A DNA stretch of 64,000 bases from Neisseriaceae bacterium (GCA_017991555.1 JAGOQM010000002.1:372001-436000), one strand, 5' to 3'. Shown: positions 29,402 through 39,780, counted from the stretch's first letter. Made by a program: numbers and translations. The notes: generated from the letters alone by a model not told the origin.

Positions 29402-30313
29402 ATGAATGTCTCGATGAAACAGCTACAGGCTTTTTTTGCCCTGTTAGACACCCATAACTTTACGCAGGCGGCACAGCGCGTACACCTTTCACAACCGGCT
29501 TTCAGCAGCCTGATTGCCAGCTTGGAGCATGAATTGGGGTACAAACTGTTCGATCGTGACACCCGCAGCGTACGCCTCAATCAGCATGGGGTGTACTTTA
29601 CCGGGCGCGCGCGCAAGCTTTTAAACCTTTACGAAACCACTTTAAAAGACCTAGCCGACTACAGGGATCACCCCTATGAAACGGTGACCCTCGCCGTGAT
29701 GCCCTCCATCGTTGCCCACTGGCTACCGAGCGTCTTGACCCGTTTAAAACAGCAGCATCCCAACCTGAGCATCAACCTCATCGATGCCCCCTGGAGCGAA
29801 TGCTTGAACCTATTGCTGACGGCCACCGCCGACTTTGCCATGACCACCATCACCCCCTCCATCAGTGACATTCAGTCGGTGCTGCTGTTTCGAGATGCAT
29901 TTTATTTGGCCTGCCATCAAGACCATCCCTTAGCCACGCAAGCACGGGTGACCCTCGCCGACGTGCGCAAACACCGCCTCATTGGCTTTCGCAAAGGCAC
30001 CAGCCTGAGGCTGTATACCGACATGTTGATCGAGCCCCACCAAATCAGCTACAGCTTAGAAATTAACCAGCTCACCACCATGCTGGGGCTGATCATGGCC
30101 AACTATGGCGTGGGCATTGTGACCCAGCTTAGTGCTTTTCAATTCAAGCAGCCCGACATCTGCCTAAAAGCGCTGCACAACGTGGGCATTGATCGCCCTA
30201 TTTATCTGGCCTCTCACCTACAGCGCCCGTTGTCTGAGGGCGCTCTAAAATTTAAAACCGCCCTGTCACAAGCCGATGCACCCCAGCCCTACACGCCGAC
30301 TGAAAGCACGTAA
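29402..30313 (+). CDS. LysR-family transcriptional regulator
   Basis: This 303-residue protein has the LysR N-terminal helix-turn-helix (MKQLQAFFALLDTHNFTQAAQRVHLSQPAFSSLIASLEHELG) followed by an effector-binding domain (VTLAVMPSIVAHWLPSVLTRL onward). ATG 29402 gives the helix-turn-helix the usual distance from the N-terminus. It diverges from the CitMHS-AtuA unit across 190 bp, the classic arrangement for a LysR activator of its neighbour. The inducer is probably the substrate of that pathway. Confidence 0.88.
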   Translation: MNVSMKQLQAFFALLDTHNFTQAAQRVHLSQPAFSSLIASLEHELGYKLFDRDTRSVRLNQHGVYFTGRARKLLNLYETTLKDLADYRDHPYETVTLAVMPSIVAHWLPSVLTRLKQQHPNLSINLIDAPWSECLNLLLTATADFAMTTITPSISDIQSVLLFRDAFYLACHQDHPLATQARVTLADVRKHRLIGFRKGTSLRLYTDMLIEPHQISYSLEINQLTTMLGLIMANYGVGIVTQLSAFQFKQPDICLKALHNVGIDRPIYLASHLQRPLSEGALKFKTALSQADAPQPYTPTEST

Positions 30314-30388
30314 GGCTCGACAAACCATGGCCTCCACCCTAAACTGAGGCGGTACACATTCATCCGTCTTTTCTGTGAGGGCCTCACC

Positions 30389-31756
30389 ATGTCGGTCACC
30401 CAGCTTGTGGCGCAACAGCGCCAGTTTTTTATGCAGCAGCACACCAAGCCTTACGCCTTTCGAGCAGAGGCCCTGAAACGGCTGGCCGAGGCCTTTGCCC
30501 ACCATGAGGCTGACTGCTATGCGGCCCTGGCGCACGACTTAAACAAGTCTGAATCAGAAGCCTACATGAGTGAAATGGCCCTCATCCAAAGCGAGCTCGC
30601 CTTTGTGCGTCGACGCTTGGCCAAATGGATGCGGCCCAAACGTCTGCCCACGCCGCTGAGCCATCAGCCTGGGCGCAGCCGCCAACTGTTTGAGCCTTAC
30701 GGTGTGGTGCTGATCATGGCCCCTTGGAACTACCCACTATTGCTGAACCTAAGCCCTTTAATCGGCGCGCTGGCGGCGGGTAACTGCTGCATTCTTAAGC
30801 CCTCTCCCGATGCGCCGGCCACCAGTGCCGTCCTCCAAAAAATCATCGAGCGCGCCTTTCCTCCCGAGCATGTGGCCTGTATTGAAGGCGGCATTCCCCT
30901 CAGCAATGCTTTAATGGCAGAACCGTTAGACTATGTGTTTTTTACCGGTGGCGAGGCCGGTGGCAAAGCGATCTTGCGGCAGGCGGCGGAACGGCTCATC
31001 CCGGTCACCTTAGAGCTAGGGGGCAAAAGCCCCTGCATCGTAGACACCGAGGTCGACCTGAAGGTCACTGCTCGGCGCATTGTCTTTGGCAAATGGCTCA
31101 ATGCTGGCCAAACCTGCGTCGCGCCGGATTATTTACTGGTGGCGAAAAGCCAGCACTCGGCCCTAATGGCCGAGCTGGAGGCGGCCATCATTGAGGCCTA
31201 CGGGCCGGAGCCTTTGGCCAACCCTGACTATCCTAAAATCATCAACCAGCGCCACTTTGATCGCCTGACGGCCTTACTGCCAGAAGTGGGCATCGTCCAC
31301 GGGGGGCATAGCCAGGCCGACGCTTTAAAAATTGCCCCCACCGTGGTCGATGTCCGCCAAGCGGATTCAGCGCTGATGGCCGACGAAATTTTCGGCCCCA
31401 TTCTACCAGTGCTGACCTATAACCACTTAGACGAAGCCATTGCCCAAATTCAATCTCGGCCCAAGCCGCTGGCGCTGTACGTGTTCAGCAGTGACCAAGA
31501 CGTGGTCGACCGTGTTTTAAGCCAATGCTCGTCTGGCGGGGCCTGTGTCAACGACACCATCATGCACTTGGCCAACATTCACCTGCCCTTTGGCGGCGTT
31601 GGCCCCAGCGGCATGGGCCACTACCATGGCCACAGCAGCTTCTTGACCTTTAGCCATCAAAAAAGCCTCTATCAAAGAGGCTTCCGGTTCGAGCTGCCGC
31701 TGCGCTTCGCACCATTTAGCGCGAGCAAGCTTAAATGGTTGAAACGGTTTTTATAG
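30389..31756 (+). CDS. Aldehyde dehydrogenase family protein (class 3-like)
   Basis: This NAD(P)-dependent aldehyde dehydrogenase has 455 residues. The Rossmann and catalytic parts show APWNYPLLLNLSPLIGALAAGN, FFTGGEAGGKAILRQAAE, the general-base motif LELGGKSPCIVD and the nucleophile motif NAGQTCVAPDYLL. Length and lack of an N-terminal extension match the class 3/coniferyl-type group. The C-terminus ends in a basic-aromatic stretch (ASKLKWLKRFL) that may touch the membrane. It lies 75 bp after the LysR gene and may be part of that regulon. Confidence 0.88.
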   Translation: MSVTQLVAQQRQFFMQQHTKPYAFRAEALKRLAEAFAHHEADCYAALAHDLNKSESEAYMSEMALIQSELAFVRRRLAKWMRPKRLPTPLSHQPGRSRQLFEPYGVVLIMAPWNYPLLLNLSPLIGALAAGNCCILKPSPDAPATSAVLQKIIERAFPPEHVACIEGGIPLSNALMAEPLDYVFFTGGEAGGKAILRQAAERLIPVTLELGGKSPCIVDTEVDLKVTARRIVFGKWLNAGQTCVAPDYLLVAKSQHSALMAELEAAIIEAYGPEPLANPDYPKIINQRHFDRLTALLPEVGIVHGGHSQADALKIAPTVVDVRQADSALMADEIFGPILPVLTYNHLDEAIAQIQSRPKPLALYVFSSDQDVVDRVLSQCSSGGACVNDTIMHLANIHLPFGGVGPSGMGHYHGHSSFLTFSHQKSLYQRGFRFELPLRFAPFSASKLKWLKRFL

Positions 31757-31811
31757 CTTTGTACTCAATGACGCCATTAAGACAGCATGGCCTCGCGGTC
31801 GATTGAACACC

Positions 31812-31838
31812 AAAAAGCGCGCCGAGGCGCGCTTTTTA
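31812..31838. terminator. Bidirectional terminator between the ALDH gene and hldD
   Basis: AAAAAGCGCGCC-GAG-GCGCGCTTTTT forms a GC-rich stem flanked by an A-run and a T-run, serving the convergent genes on both sides. Confidence 0.88.
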
Positions 31839-31851
31839 ATTGAGGGACTGA

Positions 31852-32862
31852 TTAAGCCCAATCTTGCTTCAGCATCCAGTTCACATAGCGCTGAACGCCT
31901 TCTTCTACGGTTAAGAACGATTCTTCGTAGCCTGCCTGACGCAAATGGGCAATATTAGCTTGGGTAAAGCTTTGATATTTGCCTTTTAACGCCTCGGGGA
32001 AGTCTACGTAACGCAACAGCCCTGCTTCAACCAGCCCTGCCAAAGGCAGCGCCTCTTCGCCGTTGGCCGTACGACACGCATTAACCGTGGCGGCCGCCAA
32101 ATCATTAAACGGCTGGCTGCGGCCAGTGCCGAGGTTGTAAATACCGGATTGTTCGGGGTGATCCAAGAAGTGCAGGTTCACCTTCACCACGTCTTCAACG
32201 CTGACGAAGTCGCGGCTTTGTTCGCCGGGGCCGTAGCCATCGTACTCGCCAAACAGTTCAACGTAACCGCGCTCACGGTATTGGTTAAAGTGGTGGAATG
32301 CCACCGAAGCCATGCGGCCCTTGTGCTGTTCACGCATGCCGTATACGTTGAAGTAGCGAAAGCCCACGACTTGGGTGGTGAGGTCGCCATCGCGGCTGCG
32401 TTGGCGCACCACTTGGTCAAACAGGAATTTAGAATAGCCATAAACGTTCAACGGGCCTTCGTAGGCACGATTCTCTACAAACTCGGTGCCTTTGCCATAC
32501 ACGGCGGCGCTGGAAGCGTACAAGAAGGGAATGCCTTCGTCCTGGCACCAGTCCAGCAAATCTAGGGAGTACTGATAGTTATTCGACATCATGTACAGAC
32601 CATCGTGATTCATGGTGTCGGAACAGGCGCCCTCATGGAACACGGCGTCGATGTTGTGAAAAGGCAAGGTGTGCTTGCGCACGGCCTTAATGAAGTCATG
32701 CTTGTCCATATAGTGGAGGATGTCGGCATCCACTAGGTTTTTAAACTTCTCGGCGTTGCTTAAGTTATCCACCGCCACGATGTTGGTGATGCCACGGCTG
32801 TTTAAGCCTTTAATAATGTTACTGCCCACAAATCCAGCAGCACCGGTCACAATAATTGTCAT
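31852..32862 (-). CDS. hldD: ADP-L-glycero-D-manno-heptose-6-epimerase
   Basis: HldD epimerises ADP-heptose for the LPS inner core. The 336-residue short-chain-dehydrogenase-type protein has the NADP motif [12 protein letters not shown] (5-16), the Ser/Tyr-xxx-Lys catalytic set (YASSAAVYG and [10 protein letters not shown]), and the epimerase hallmark FRYFNVYG. It is the last gene of lapA-lapB-pyrF-hldE-hldD, which ends at a strong terminator. Confidence 0.96.
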   Translation of the reverse strand: MTIIVTGAAGFVGSNIIKGLNSRGITNIVAVDNLSNAEKFKNLVDADILHYMDKHDFIKAVRKHTLPFHNIDAVFHEGACSDTMNHDGLYMMSNNYQYSLDLLDWCQDEGIPFLYASSAAVYGKGTEFVENRAYEGPLNVYGYSKFLFDQVVRQRSRDGDLTTQVVGFRYFNVYGMREQHKGRMASVAFHHFNQYRERGYVELFGEYDGYGPGEQSRDFVSVEDVVKVNLHFLDHPEQSGIYNLGTGRSQPFNDLAAATVNACRTANGEEALPLAGLVEAGLLRYVDFPEALKGKYQSFTQANIAHLRQAGYEESFLTVEEGVQRYVNWMLKQDWA

Positions 32863-32914
32863 GGTCTTTCCTTTAGGTGGGGCTCACGCTCATGAGCCCT
32901 ACGGTCATCTTTCG

Positions 32915-33889
32915 TTAGGCATCCAGCTTGGCCAATAGTTCTTCTTGCGTACACACGGCGGTGCCCACTTTGGCCACCACCACACCAGCGGCCTTGTTGG
33001 CAATCGTCATGGCGTCGATCAGGCTAAAGCCGGCGGCCATGCCCAAGGCCATACTGGCAATCACGGTGTCGCCAGCGCCAGACACGTCAAACACGGCCTG
33101 CGCTTGCGTGCCCTGATGGTCGATAGAGCCCTCTCGAAACAAGGAAAGGCCTTCCTCACTGCGCGTGAGCAATAGCCCATCTAACGCCAACCGCTGACGC
33201 AGCTGCTGCGCCTTTTCGGTCAGCAAGGCCTCGTTTTGCCATGCACCCACCACTTCTTTTAGCTCGGCGCGATTGGGCGTGATCAAGCTGGCGCCATGGT
33301 ATTTTTGGTAATCATTGCCTTTGGGGTCGATCAACACGGCCTTGCCTTGGGCCCTGGCCATTTGAATCATTTTTTGAACGTGGGTGAGGCCGCCCTTGCC
33401 ATAGTCAGACAAAATCACCACGTCGTACTCTGGTAACAAGGTTTCGTACTGGCTCAAACACGCCAGCAACACTTCGTGCGCAGGCGTGTCTTCAAAATCA
33501 AGGCGAATCAACTGCTGCTGGCGTGCCACCACGCGTAGCTTAATGGTGGTGGCAATCGTTGGGTCGCGCAGCAGCTGCGTGCGCACCCCTGCCTCGGCCA
33601 TAAGCGCCTCTAGGCTTTGGGCTGGCTCATCGTCGCCGGTTACCGACAGCAGGCAGGCATGACCGCCCATGCTGGCAATGTTACGGGCCACGTTGGCGGC
33701 GCCACCGGCGCGCTGTTCGATACGCTCAATCTTGGCCACCGGCACTGGCGCTTCTGGTGAGATGCGGTGGGTGTCGCCAAACCAATAACGGTCCAACATC
33801 ACGTCACCCACCACCAGTACGCGCGCCTGAGCCACATTTTCGACAAAGCCTGCGGCATTCAGCGTCGGCTTAGAATCAATAAAAGACAT
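32915..33889 (-). CDS. hldE: D-glycero-beta-D-manno-heptose-7-phosphate kinase
   Basis: A PfkB-family kinase that makes heptose-1,7-bisphosphate for ADP-heptose. The 324-residue protein contains only the kinase domain (RVLVVGDVMLDRYW at the start and the PfkB signature DVSGAGDTVIASMALG near the C-terminus). The adenylyltransferase half found in enterobacterial HldE is absent, so this is the split rfaE1/hldA form and the partner must be elsewhere. It lies 12 bp after pyrF and 52 bp before hldD. Confidence 0.93.
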   Translation of the reverse strand: MSFIDSKPTLNAAGFVENVAQARVLVVGDVMLDRYWFGDTHRISPEAPVPVAKIERIEQRAGGAANVARNIASMGGHACLLSVTGDDEPAQSLEALMAEAGVRTQLLRDPTIATTIKLRVVARQQQLIRLDFEDTPAHEVLLACLSQYETLLPEYDVVILSDYGKGGLTHVQKMIQMARAQGKAVLIDPKGNDYQKYHGASLITPNRAELKEVVGAWQNEALLTEKAQQLRQRLALDGLLLTRSEEGLSLFREGSIDHQGTQAQAVFDVSGAGDTVIASMALGMAAGFSLIDAMTIANKAAGVVVAKVGTAVCTQEELLAKLDA

Positions 33890-33900
33890 AAAAAATCCTT

Positions 33901-34632
33901 TTAAACCGGATTGGCCAAGGCGTTCACCTGATTCAACACCGCAATCGGATCAGCCGCCTGCGTCACCGGACGCCCCATCACTAAGTAATCTGACCCTGCC
34001 TGCAACGCCATTTCTGGCGTCATCACGCGGCGTTGGTCGTCGTTGATGTCTAGGCTCATTCGAATGCCTGGCGTCACCAACAGGCAATCGTTCACATTTT
34101 GCTTCAGCATGCTGGCTTCTTGCGCCGAGCACACTACGCCGTCTAGGCCAGAACTTTTAGCCAAGCCCGCCAGGCGTAAAACCATTTCGTCGGCGGGGAC
34201 ACTGATGCCCACTTCTGCTAGGTCGCTGGCTTCCATGCTGGTCAGCACGGTCACGCCAATTAACAAGGGCTTGTGGGCCTCGTTTGCCACCGCCTCGGCG
34301 GCGGCTTCCATCATGCGGCGACCGCCTAGGGTGTGCACGTCGACCATCCACACGCCCATTTGGGCGGCAACCTTACAGGCCTGCGCCACGGTGTTGGGAA
34401 TGTCGTGGTATTTTAAATCTAAAAACAGCTTAAAACCTTGTTGAATCAGCTGCTCCGATAGGCTGCGACCGGTCGCAGTAAACAACTCTTTACCAATTTT
34501 CAACTGACACAGGTCAGGATTCAGCTGACGGGCAAAATTAAGGGTGGCCGCCGCATTGTCAAAATCCAAGGCCACGATTACGGGCGTACGTTGGTTGTTG
34601 GTACTGCTGTCGTTCATCATTAAAGGGTTCAT
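33901..34632 (-). CDS. pyrF: Orotidine 5'-phosphate decarboxylase
   Basis: PyrF makes UMP in the last step of de novo pyrimidine synthesis. The 243-residue TIM barrel shows VIVALDFDN, the catalytic LDLKYHDIPNTVAQA and the phosphate-binding ending DYLVMGRPVTQAADP. The N-terminus could begin at any of three nearby methionines. It sits 4 bp from lapB. Confidence 0.96.
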   Translation of the reverse strand: MNPLMMNDSSTNNQRTPVIVALDFDNAAATLNFARQLNPDLCQLKIGKELFTATGRSLSEQLIQQGFKLFLDLKYHDIPNTVAQACKVAAQMGVWMVDVHTLGGRRMMEAAAEAVANEAHKPLLIGVTVLTSMEASDLAEVGISVPADEMVLRLAGLAKSSGLDGVVCSAQEASMLKQNVNDCLLVTPGIRMSLDINDDQRRVMTPEMALQAGSDYLVMGRPVTQAADPIAVLNQVNALANPV

Positions 34633-34636
34633 TCAG

Positions 34637-35794
34637 TTAAATCTCTACGCGGTTAGGGCTATAGCTTTCCCACTCATTACAAGCAGGACAATGCCAGAAG
34701 AAAACTTGGGATTTAAAGTTGCACCGCTTACAGCGGTACATGGTGGCTTTTTGCGCATATTTACCCACCACCGTACGCACTAGGTCGGCATCGACGCGCC
34801 ACAGTAAATCCGTTTGCGGAATGTTCACGCCCAATAGTCGATAAACGCCATTGAGGGTTGGGCGTAGCTGCACCAGCTGGCGCACGGTTTCAGACGCCTG
34901 CGCTTCGCCTTGCAATAAGAGGGTTTTTTGATAAATAACATCGATTAAGTCCAGCTGCGGGAAGGTGCGCACATAGCCTTCCAATAGGGCCAAACCCTCT
35001 TCTGGCTTACCCAATGCATCAAAGGCGTCGTATAAACGCTCACCCACCATGCTGAGGTATTCGGCATTTTGCTTTTCGATGGCGCTGTAGGCTTCGATGG
35101 CGGCCTGATGATTTTGCGCCTTTTGCTCAATGTCACCCAGAATCATGTTGGCACGGGCACACTTTTTATTGGCCTCTAAAGCTTGAGCGACATAGTAGCG
35201 AGCCTTAACCAAGTCAGACTGAAACAGCGTCATTTGCGCCAGCTCACAATAGAACTGGGCAATTTCAAACTGATAGGTTTGCTCATCGTGGCTCAGCGTA
35301 CGCGCCATCTCGATGGCTTTTTCCCAGTCTCGGTCCTGCTGATAAATACTCAACAACACCTGACGGCTTAGCTTGCCCATATTGCCATCAAGCAGGCCAT
35401 TAAAAATTTGCTCGGCACGATCAACCAAGCCCGCGCTTTGAAAGTTTTCGCCCAGCTCAAACAACACCTGCTGGCGCCGGTCGGCCACAATATCGGCAGA
35501 CTCTAACAGCGCCTGATGTAGGCGAATGGCCTTGTCGTTTTCGCCGCGCTTGCGGTACAGCTTGCCTAAGGTCATTTGCAATTCAAACGCGGTCGGATGT
35601 GCCTGAACCACTTCCGATAAGGCACGCGCGGCCACGTCGGTTTTGCCATCGACCAAAGCGTCTAGGCTTTTATAAAAGCCAATCGGCACCGCTTTAGCCT
35701 GTTTCAACACCGCGCGCATGTCGACACGGGCGGCAAACCAGCCCATCCCGAAAAAGATGGGCAGCAGAATGATCCACCAAATTTCAAATTCCAT
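34637..35794 (-). CDS. lapB: LPS assembly regulator LapB (YciM)
   Basis: LapB is a membrane-anchored TPR protein that controls LpxC turnover and LPS supply. The 385 residues begin with one span (WWIILLPIFFGMGWFAARVD), then TPR units (LGKLYRKRGENDKAIRLHQALL, LGENFQSAGLVDRAEQIFNGLL), and end in a rubredoxin-type metal site with two CxxC pairs (CKRCNFKSQVFFWHCPACNEW). It is 3 bp from lapA, the conserved pair. Confidence 0.95.
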   Translation of the reverse strand: MEFEIWWIILLPIFFGMGWFAARVDMRAVLKQAKAVPIGFYKSLDALVDGKTDVAARALSEVVQAHPTAFELQMTLGKLYRKRGENDKAIRLHQALLESADIVADRRQQVLFELGENFQSAGLVDRAEQIFNGLLDGNMGKLSRQVLLSIYQQDRDWEKAIEMARTLSHDEQTYQFEIAQFYCELAQMTLFQSDLVKARYYVAQALEANKKCARANMILGDIEQKAQNHQAAIEAYSAIEKQNAEYLSMVGERLYDAFDALGKPEEGLALLEGYVRTFPQLDLIDVIYQKTLLLQGEAQASETVRQLVQLRPTLNGVYRLLGVNIPQTDLLWRVDADLVRTVVGKYAQKATMYRCKRCNFKSQVFFWHCPACNEWESYSPNRVEI

Positions 35795-35797
35795 ACG

Positions 35798-36169
35798 TTA
35801 CAGTTCCTTCGGCTTTACTGGGTCAACGTTGACCGTGGCCGACTGTTGCTTCACCTCAACGGTTTTTTGATTCATTTTTTGGGCGACGGACGCGACCACC
35901 GATGGGTCTTCTTCAAATACTTTAATGTGCTTGTGGTTTTCTTTACGTAAGCGATTCACTTCATTACGCAAACGCAAAATACGGCCCAGCATCGACAACA
36001 CGCCCAACACCGCCCCGATCACAAAGAAAATCAACAACAGCACCACCAGCGGCCATTGTACCGTTTGCTGCATAAACCAATTAAACGCCACGGTATGGGT
36101 ATTATTAATGGTTAACATCAATAAAAATAACAATAGAACCAGCTTAATGACTAGGTATAAATATTTCAT
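35798..36169 (-). CDS. lapA: LapA-family membrane protein (YciS)
   Basis: This 123-residue inner-membrane protein has two spans (LYLVIKLVLLLFLLMLTIN and WPLVVLLLIFFVIGAVLGVLS) and a cytoplasmic helical tail (LRLRNEVNRLRKENHKHIKVF). It partners LapB in LPS-assembly control. ATG 36169 with AAGG upstream is preferred to the frame opening at 36187. It is the first gene of the minus-strand unit that ends with hldD. Confidence 0.88.
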   Translation of the reverse strand: MKYLYLVIKLVLLLFLLMLTINNTHTVAFNWFMQQTVQWPLVVLLLIFFVIGAVLGVLSMLGRILRLRNEVNRLRKENHKHIKVFEEDPSVVASVAQKMNQKTVEVKQQSATVNVDPVKPKEL

Positions 36170-36490
36170 AAGACGCCTTAATCTCACGGTTGGGCTGTAA
36201 ACAGCCTAAAGTTTAAACGATTTGGCTGGTTTTTGATACATTCAGCCCGGGTTTTGTCCTTGGTTTCTGGTTAATCCAACCCCCCAGCGGGGTTTAGACC
36301 GCTTATTTAAACATTTCTAGGTTAAGATCTTTACAATGATGCTTTATATTTCTGCTATATTAACGACAGTTGCATGACCATCTGCCCGCTGACGGCCTGA
36401 TGTGCCATGAAGGCCACACCCACAGAACTTTAGCCTTAAACCCTCGACACATTATTACTCTTTAAATAAAACCCAATAAAGGATCATGCC
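36170..36490. other. Divergent intergenic region lapA / HerA-like ATPase gene
   Basis: This 321-bp stretch holds no plausible gene. A short hairpin (AACCCC / GGGGTT, about 36278-36293) and an AT-rich part with TATATT at 36345-36350 and 36356-36361, which could be -10 elements for the plus-strand gene, are the only features I see. No well-spaced -35 is evident. Confidence 0.4.
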
Positions 36491-38017
36491 ATGTCTTTGT
36501 ACCCGATTGCGCAAAGCCAAGACAACGTGATAATCGAACTTCGCGCCAAAATGGCCAACCGTCACGGCCTCATTGCCGGCGCCACCGGCACTGGCAAAAC
36601 CGTCACCTTACGTAAAATGGCGGAGTCTTTTAGCGACCACGGCATCCCCGTTTTTTTGGTCGACGTTAAGGGCGACCTATCTGGCCTCACCAAGGCGGGT
36701 GAAGCCAGCGGTAAAGTACAAGAACGCATCGACACCTTCAACCTTGGACCCGATTACCTTACGGGTTTTCCGGTGCGCTTTTGGGACGTATTTGGCCAAA
36801 CCGGCATCCCCGTTCGCGTCACCATCGCCAGCATGGGCCCGATGCTGCTGTCGCGCTTGCTCAATCTAAACGACACCCAAGAAGGCTTGTTAAACTTGGT
36901 GTTCAAAGTGGCCGAAGACGACCAGATGGCGATTAATGATTTAAAAGACTTACGCGCCTTACTGCAAAACGTGGCCAGTAAGGCCGCCGAATACCGCAGC
37001 ACCTACGGCAACGTCTCGGCCGCCAGCGTGGGCGCCATCCAACGGAGCCTCCTGACATTAGAAAATGAAGGCGGTGGCCACCTATTTGGTAAACCCGCTC
37101 TGGATTTGAACGACTGGCTACAAACCGAAGGCGACAAGGGCGTCATCAACGTGCTCAACGCCGAAAAACTAATGCAATCACCGCGCCTATTCAGCGCCTT
37201 TTTATTGTGGATGCTCACTGAACTGTTTAACCAGCTGCCGGAAGTGGGCGACCCAGACAAACCGAAGTTTGTCATGTTCTTCGATGAGGCCCACCTCTTA
37301 TTTGACAACGCCTCTTCTGCCCTGATTGATAAAGTAGAACAGGTGGTTCGCCTGATTCGCTCCAAGGGTGTGGGGGTTTATTTTTGTACCCAAAACCCTT
37401 TAGACCTGCCGGACAGCATTTTGGGCCAGCTGGGCAACCGCGTGCAGCATGCGCTACGCGCCTTTACCCCACGCGACCAAAAGGCGGTTAAGGCCGCAGC
37501 GGACACCTTCCGCGCCAACCCTAAATTTAAGGTCGTCGACGCCATTAGCGAACTGGGCGTGGGCGAAGCCTTGCTGTCGTTCTTGGACGAAAAAGGCATG
37601 CCGACACCGGTTGAACGCGCCTTTGTTCATCCGCCTAAAAGCCAACTGTCGCCGCTGAGCCTGGCCGAACGCGACGCCACCTACCAGCAGGACAGCCTGT
37701 ATCCCCATTACAAAGACGAGATCGACGATGAGTCGGCCTTTGAGCTGGTGACCCAACAGCAAGAAGCCGCTGCCGCTCAGGCCGCCGTCGAGGCCGAAGC
37801 CAAAGCGACGGCCAAAACCAGCGCCACCCAAAAGCAAGATCCGTCGATGCTGGACGCCTTGGTCAAGGGCGCAACAGGCCAACGCAAGCGCGCCAACGGT
37901 GGTTTGGTGAACGACGTGGCCCACCAAATGGGCAACACCGTCTACAAAAGTATTTCGAAACAAATTACCGTCGCACTAAAAAATGTGTTAAGCAGTATTC
38001 TGGGCGGCAAAAAATAG
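36491..38017 (+). CDS. HerA-like DUF853 ATPase
   Basis: This 508-residue P-loop ATPase of the FtsK/HerA superfamily is of the DUF853 type, common in Proteobacteria and of unknown role. Walker A is GATGTGKT (30-37). Walker B is FVMFFDEAHLLF (about 258-269). The arginine-finger region includes QLGNRVQHALRAFTPRDQKAVKAA. A long Ala/Glu/Gln-rich stretch (about 420-450) leads to a basic tail. A conserved DNA-translocating role is inferred from the superfamily only. No NurA-like nuclease is adjacent. Confidence 0.85.
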   Translation: MSLYPIAQSQDNVIIELRAKMANRHGLIAGATGTGKTVTLRKMAESFSDHGIPVFLVDVKGDLSGLTKAGEASGKVQERIDTFNLGPDYLTGFPVRFWDVFGQTGIPVRVTIASMGPMLLSRLLNLNDTQEGLLNLVFKVAEDDQMAINDLKDLRALLQNVASKAAEYRSTYGNVSAASVGAIQRSLLTLENEGGGHLFGKPALDLNDWLQTEGDKGVINVLNAEKLMQSPRLFSAFLLWMLTELFNQLPEVGDPDKPKFVMFFDEAHLLFDNASSALIDKVEQVVRLIRSKGVGVYFCTQNPLDLPDSILGQLGNRVQHALRAFTPRDQKAVKAAADTFRANPKFKVVDAISELGVGEALLSFLDEKGMPTPVERAFVHPPKSQLSPLSLAERDATYQQDSLYPHYKDEIDDESAFELVTQQQEAAAAQAAVEAEAKATAKTSATQKQDPSMLDALVKGATGQRKRANGGLVNDVAHQMGNTVYKSISKQITVALKNVLSSILGGKK

Positions 38018-38077
38018 CCCATAACCCGAAATTCCTTGGCCGAGACAGCGCTCGGTCAAGGCTGAACAGGAGCGCCA

Positions 38078-39727
38078 ATGTTACGCCTTATGACGGTTCC
38101 GGTAGGAACCCATCAAAACCTCAACGTCGTCACCCTTGCTTTAATTGAAGCCATTCGTCCCCATCATCGCGTCAGCTACGCCAAGCCGATTGCCGACAAG
38201 CAGTCTGAACTGGCCCTAGACTACGCCCTTAGCCACGGCGCCATCGACCAACACCCTAGCCTCAGCGCTGAAGCAGCGATTGCTTTGGTGTGCGCGCAGG
38301 CCCAAGATGAGCTGCTGGAAACCATTTATGGCCACCTCAGCAACGGCGAAGCAGAGGTATTGGTGTTAGAAGGCATCAGCCAACCACAGCTCATGGCGCA
38401 AAGCATCCCCATCGCCAACACCCTACACGCCGGCTGCGTGCTGGCCATTGACGTGAAAACCCGCAGTGCTGCAGAAGTGGCCACGGCACTGAACTTGGCG
38501 ATTGCCGAATACACCCAGCAGCCCGCCAAAGTGGTGGCCTTTGTGCTCAGCAACGTGGCCCACGAAGCGGTGGTTTTTGAGGCTGAAGTACAGGCTTTAT
38601 TGACCACATCGCTACCGTGCTTGGCCACCTACCAGTCTCACACCAACCAGTTGGATGACGCGGTGCCACAGCTGGCTCAGGCCCTTAACCCTGACGTGCT
38701 GGCATCATTATTGGCCAAGCCCCGCACCCCGCGCTTGTCCCCCCCAGCCTTTCGCCACCACCTGATGACGCTGGCGCAAAAAGCGCACAAACGGGTGGTG
38801 CTGCCTGAAGGCGACGAGCCCAGAACCATTCAGGCTGCGGTGATTTGCCATGAAAAAAACATTGCCCATTGCGTGCTCTTAGCCGACCCTAAGGCCGTGG
38901 CCACACAGGCTCAAAGCCTCGGCTTAACCTTACCGGAAAGCCTAGAAATCATTGACCCAGCCAGCCTGATCGAGCAATACGTGGCCCCGATGGTTGAACG
39001 CCGTAAAAGCAAAGGCCTCACGCCAGCAGAAGCCCGCGAGCAGCTGCAAGACAGCGTGGTTTTGGGCACCATGATGCTGGCCGAAGGCGACGTGGATGGC
39101 TTGGTTTCTGGCGCGGTACACACCACCGCCAGCACGGTCCGCCCGGCGTTACAGCTGATCAAAACGGCGCCGAACGCCAGCCTGGTGTCCAGCGTGTTCT
39201 TTATGCTGATGCCAGAGCAGGTATTGGTCTTTGGCGACTGCGCCATCAATCCGAACCCGAGCCCAGCACAGTTGGCCGACATTGCGATTCAATCGGCCGA
39301 ATCGGCCCTTGCTTTCGGCTTAGAGGCCAAAGTGGCCTTGATTTCATACTCGACCGGTGCCTCTGGCGCAGGGGCCGATGTAGAAGCCGTGGTGGCAGCC
39401 ACCGCACTGGCTCAGAAAAAAGCCCCACAGCTGGCCATTGATGGGCCGTTGCAGTTTGACGCGGCCTGCGTGCCCAGCGTTGGCAAGCAAAAAGCCCCCA
39501 ACAGCCCGGTGGCGGGTGAAGCCACGGTGTTTGTGTTTCCCGATCTAAACACCGGCAACACCACTTATAAAGCGGTCCAGCGCAGCGCCAATGTCATCAG
39601 CGTGGGCCCGATGCTGCAAGGGCTAAACAAACCGGTCAACGACCTATCGCGCGGGGCCTTAGTCGACGACATTGTGTACACCATTGCCCTAACCGCCATT
39701 CAGGCGATGCAATTAGCCAACGCTTAA
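38078..39727 (+). CDS. pta: Phosphate acetyltransferase
   Basis: Pta interconverts acetyl-CoA and acetyl-phosphate. The C-terminal PTA domain (from about residue 225: [30 protein letters not shown]) is complete, with [21 protein letters not shown] and [16 protein letters not shown]. The protein has 549 residues, shorter than the 714 of E. coli. The N-terminal P-loop-like domain is present but reduced ([17 protein letters not shown]) and the DRTGG domain is not seen. No ackA is adjacent. A very strong terminator follows. Confidence 0.93.
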   Translation: MLRLMTVPVGTHQNLNVVTLALIEAIRPHHRVSYAKPIADKQSELALDYALSHGAIDQHPSLSAEAAIALVCAQAQDELLETIYGHLSNGEAEVLVLEGISQPQLMAQSIPIANTLHAGCVLAIDVKTRSAAEVATALNLAIAEYTQQPAKVVAFVLSNVAHEAVVFEAEVQALLTTSLPCLATYQSHTNQLDDAVPQLAQALNPDVLASLLAKPRTPRLSPPAFRHHLMTLAQKAHKRVVLPEGDEPRTIQAAVICHEKNIAHCVLLADPKAVATQAQSLGLTLPESLEIIDPASLIEQYVAPMVERRKSKGLTPAEAREQLQDSVVLGTMMLAEGDVDGLVSGAVHTTASTVRPALQLIKTAPNASLVSSVFFMLMPEQVLVFGDCAINPNPSPAQLADIAIQSAESALAFGLEAKVALISYSTGASGAGADVEAVVAATALAQKKAPQLAIDGPLQFDAACVPSVGKQKAPNSPVAGEATVFVFPDLNTGNTTYKAVQRSANVISVGPMLQGLNKPVNDLSRGALVDDIVYTIALTAIQAMQLANA

Positions 39728-39780
39728 GCCATCGGGTTTGGCCCCGAGAATCTACCCCGCAGCCAGCCTTTTAAAGCTTT

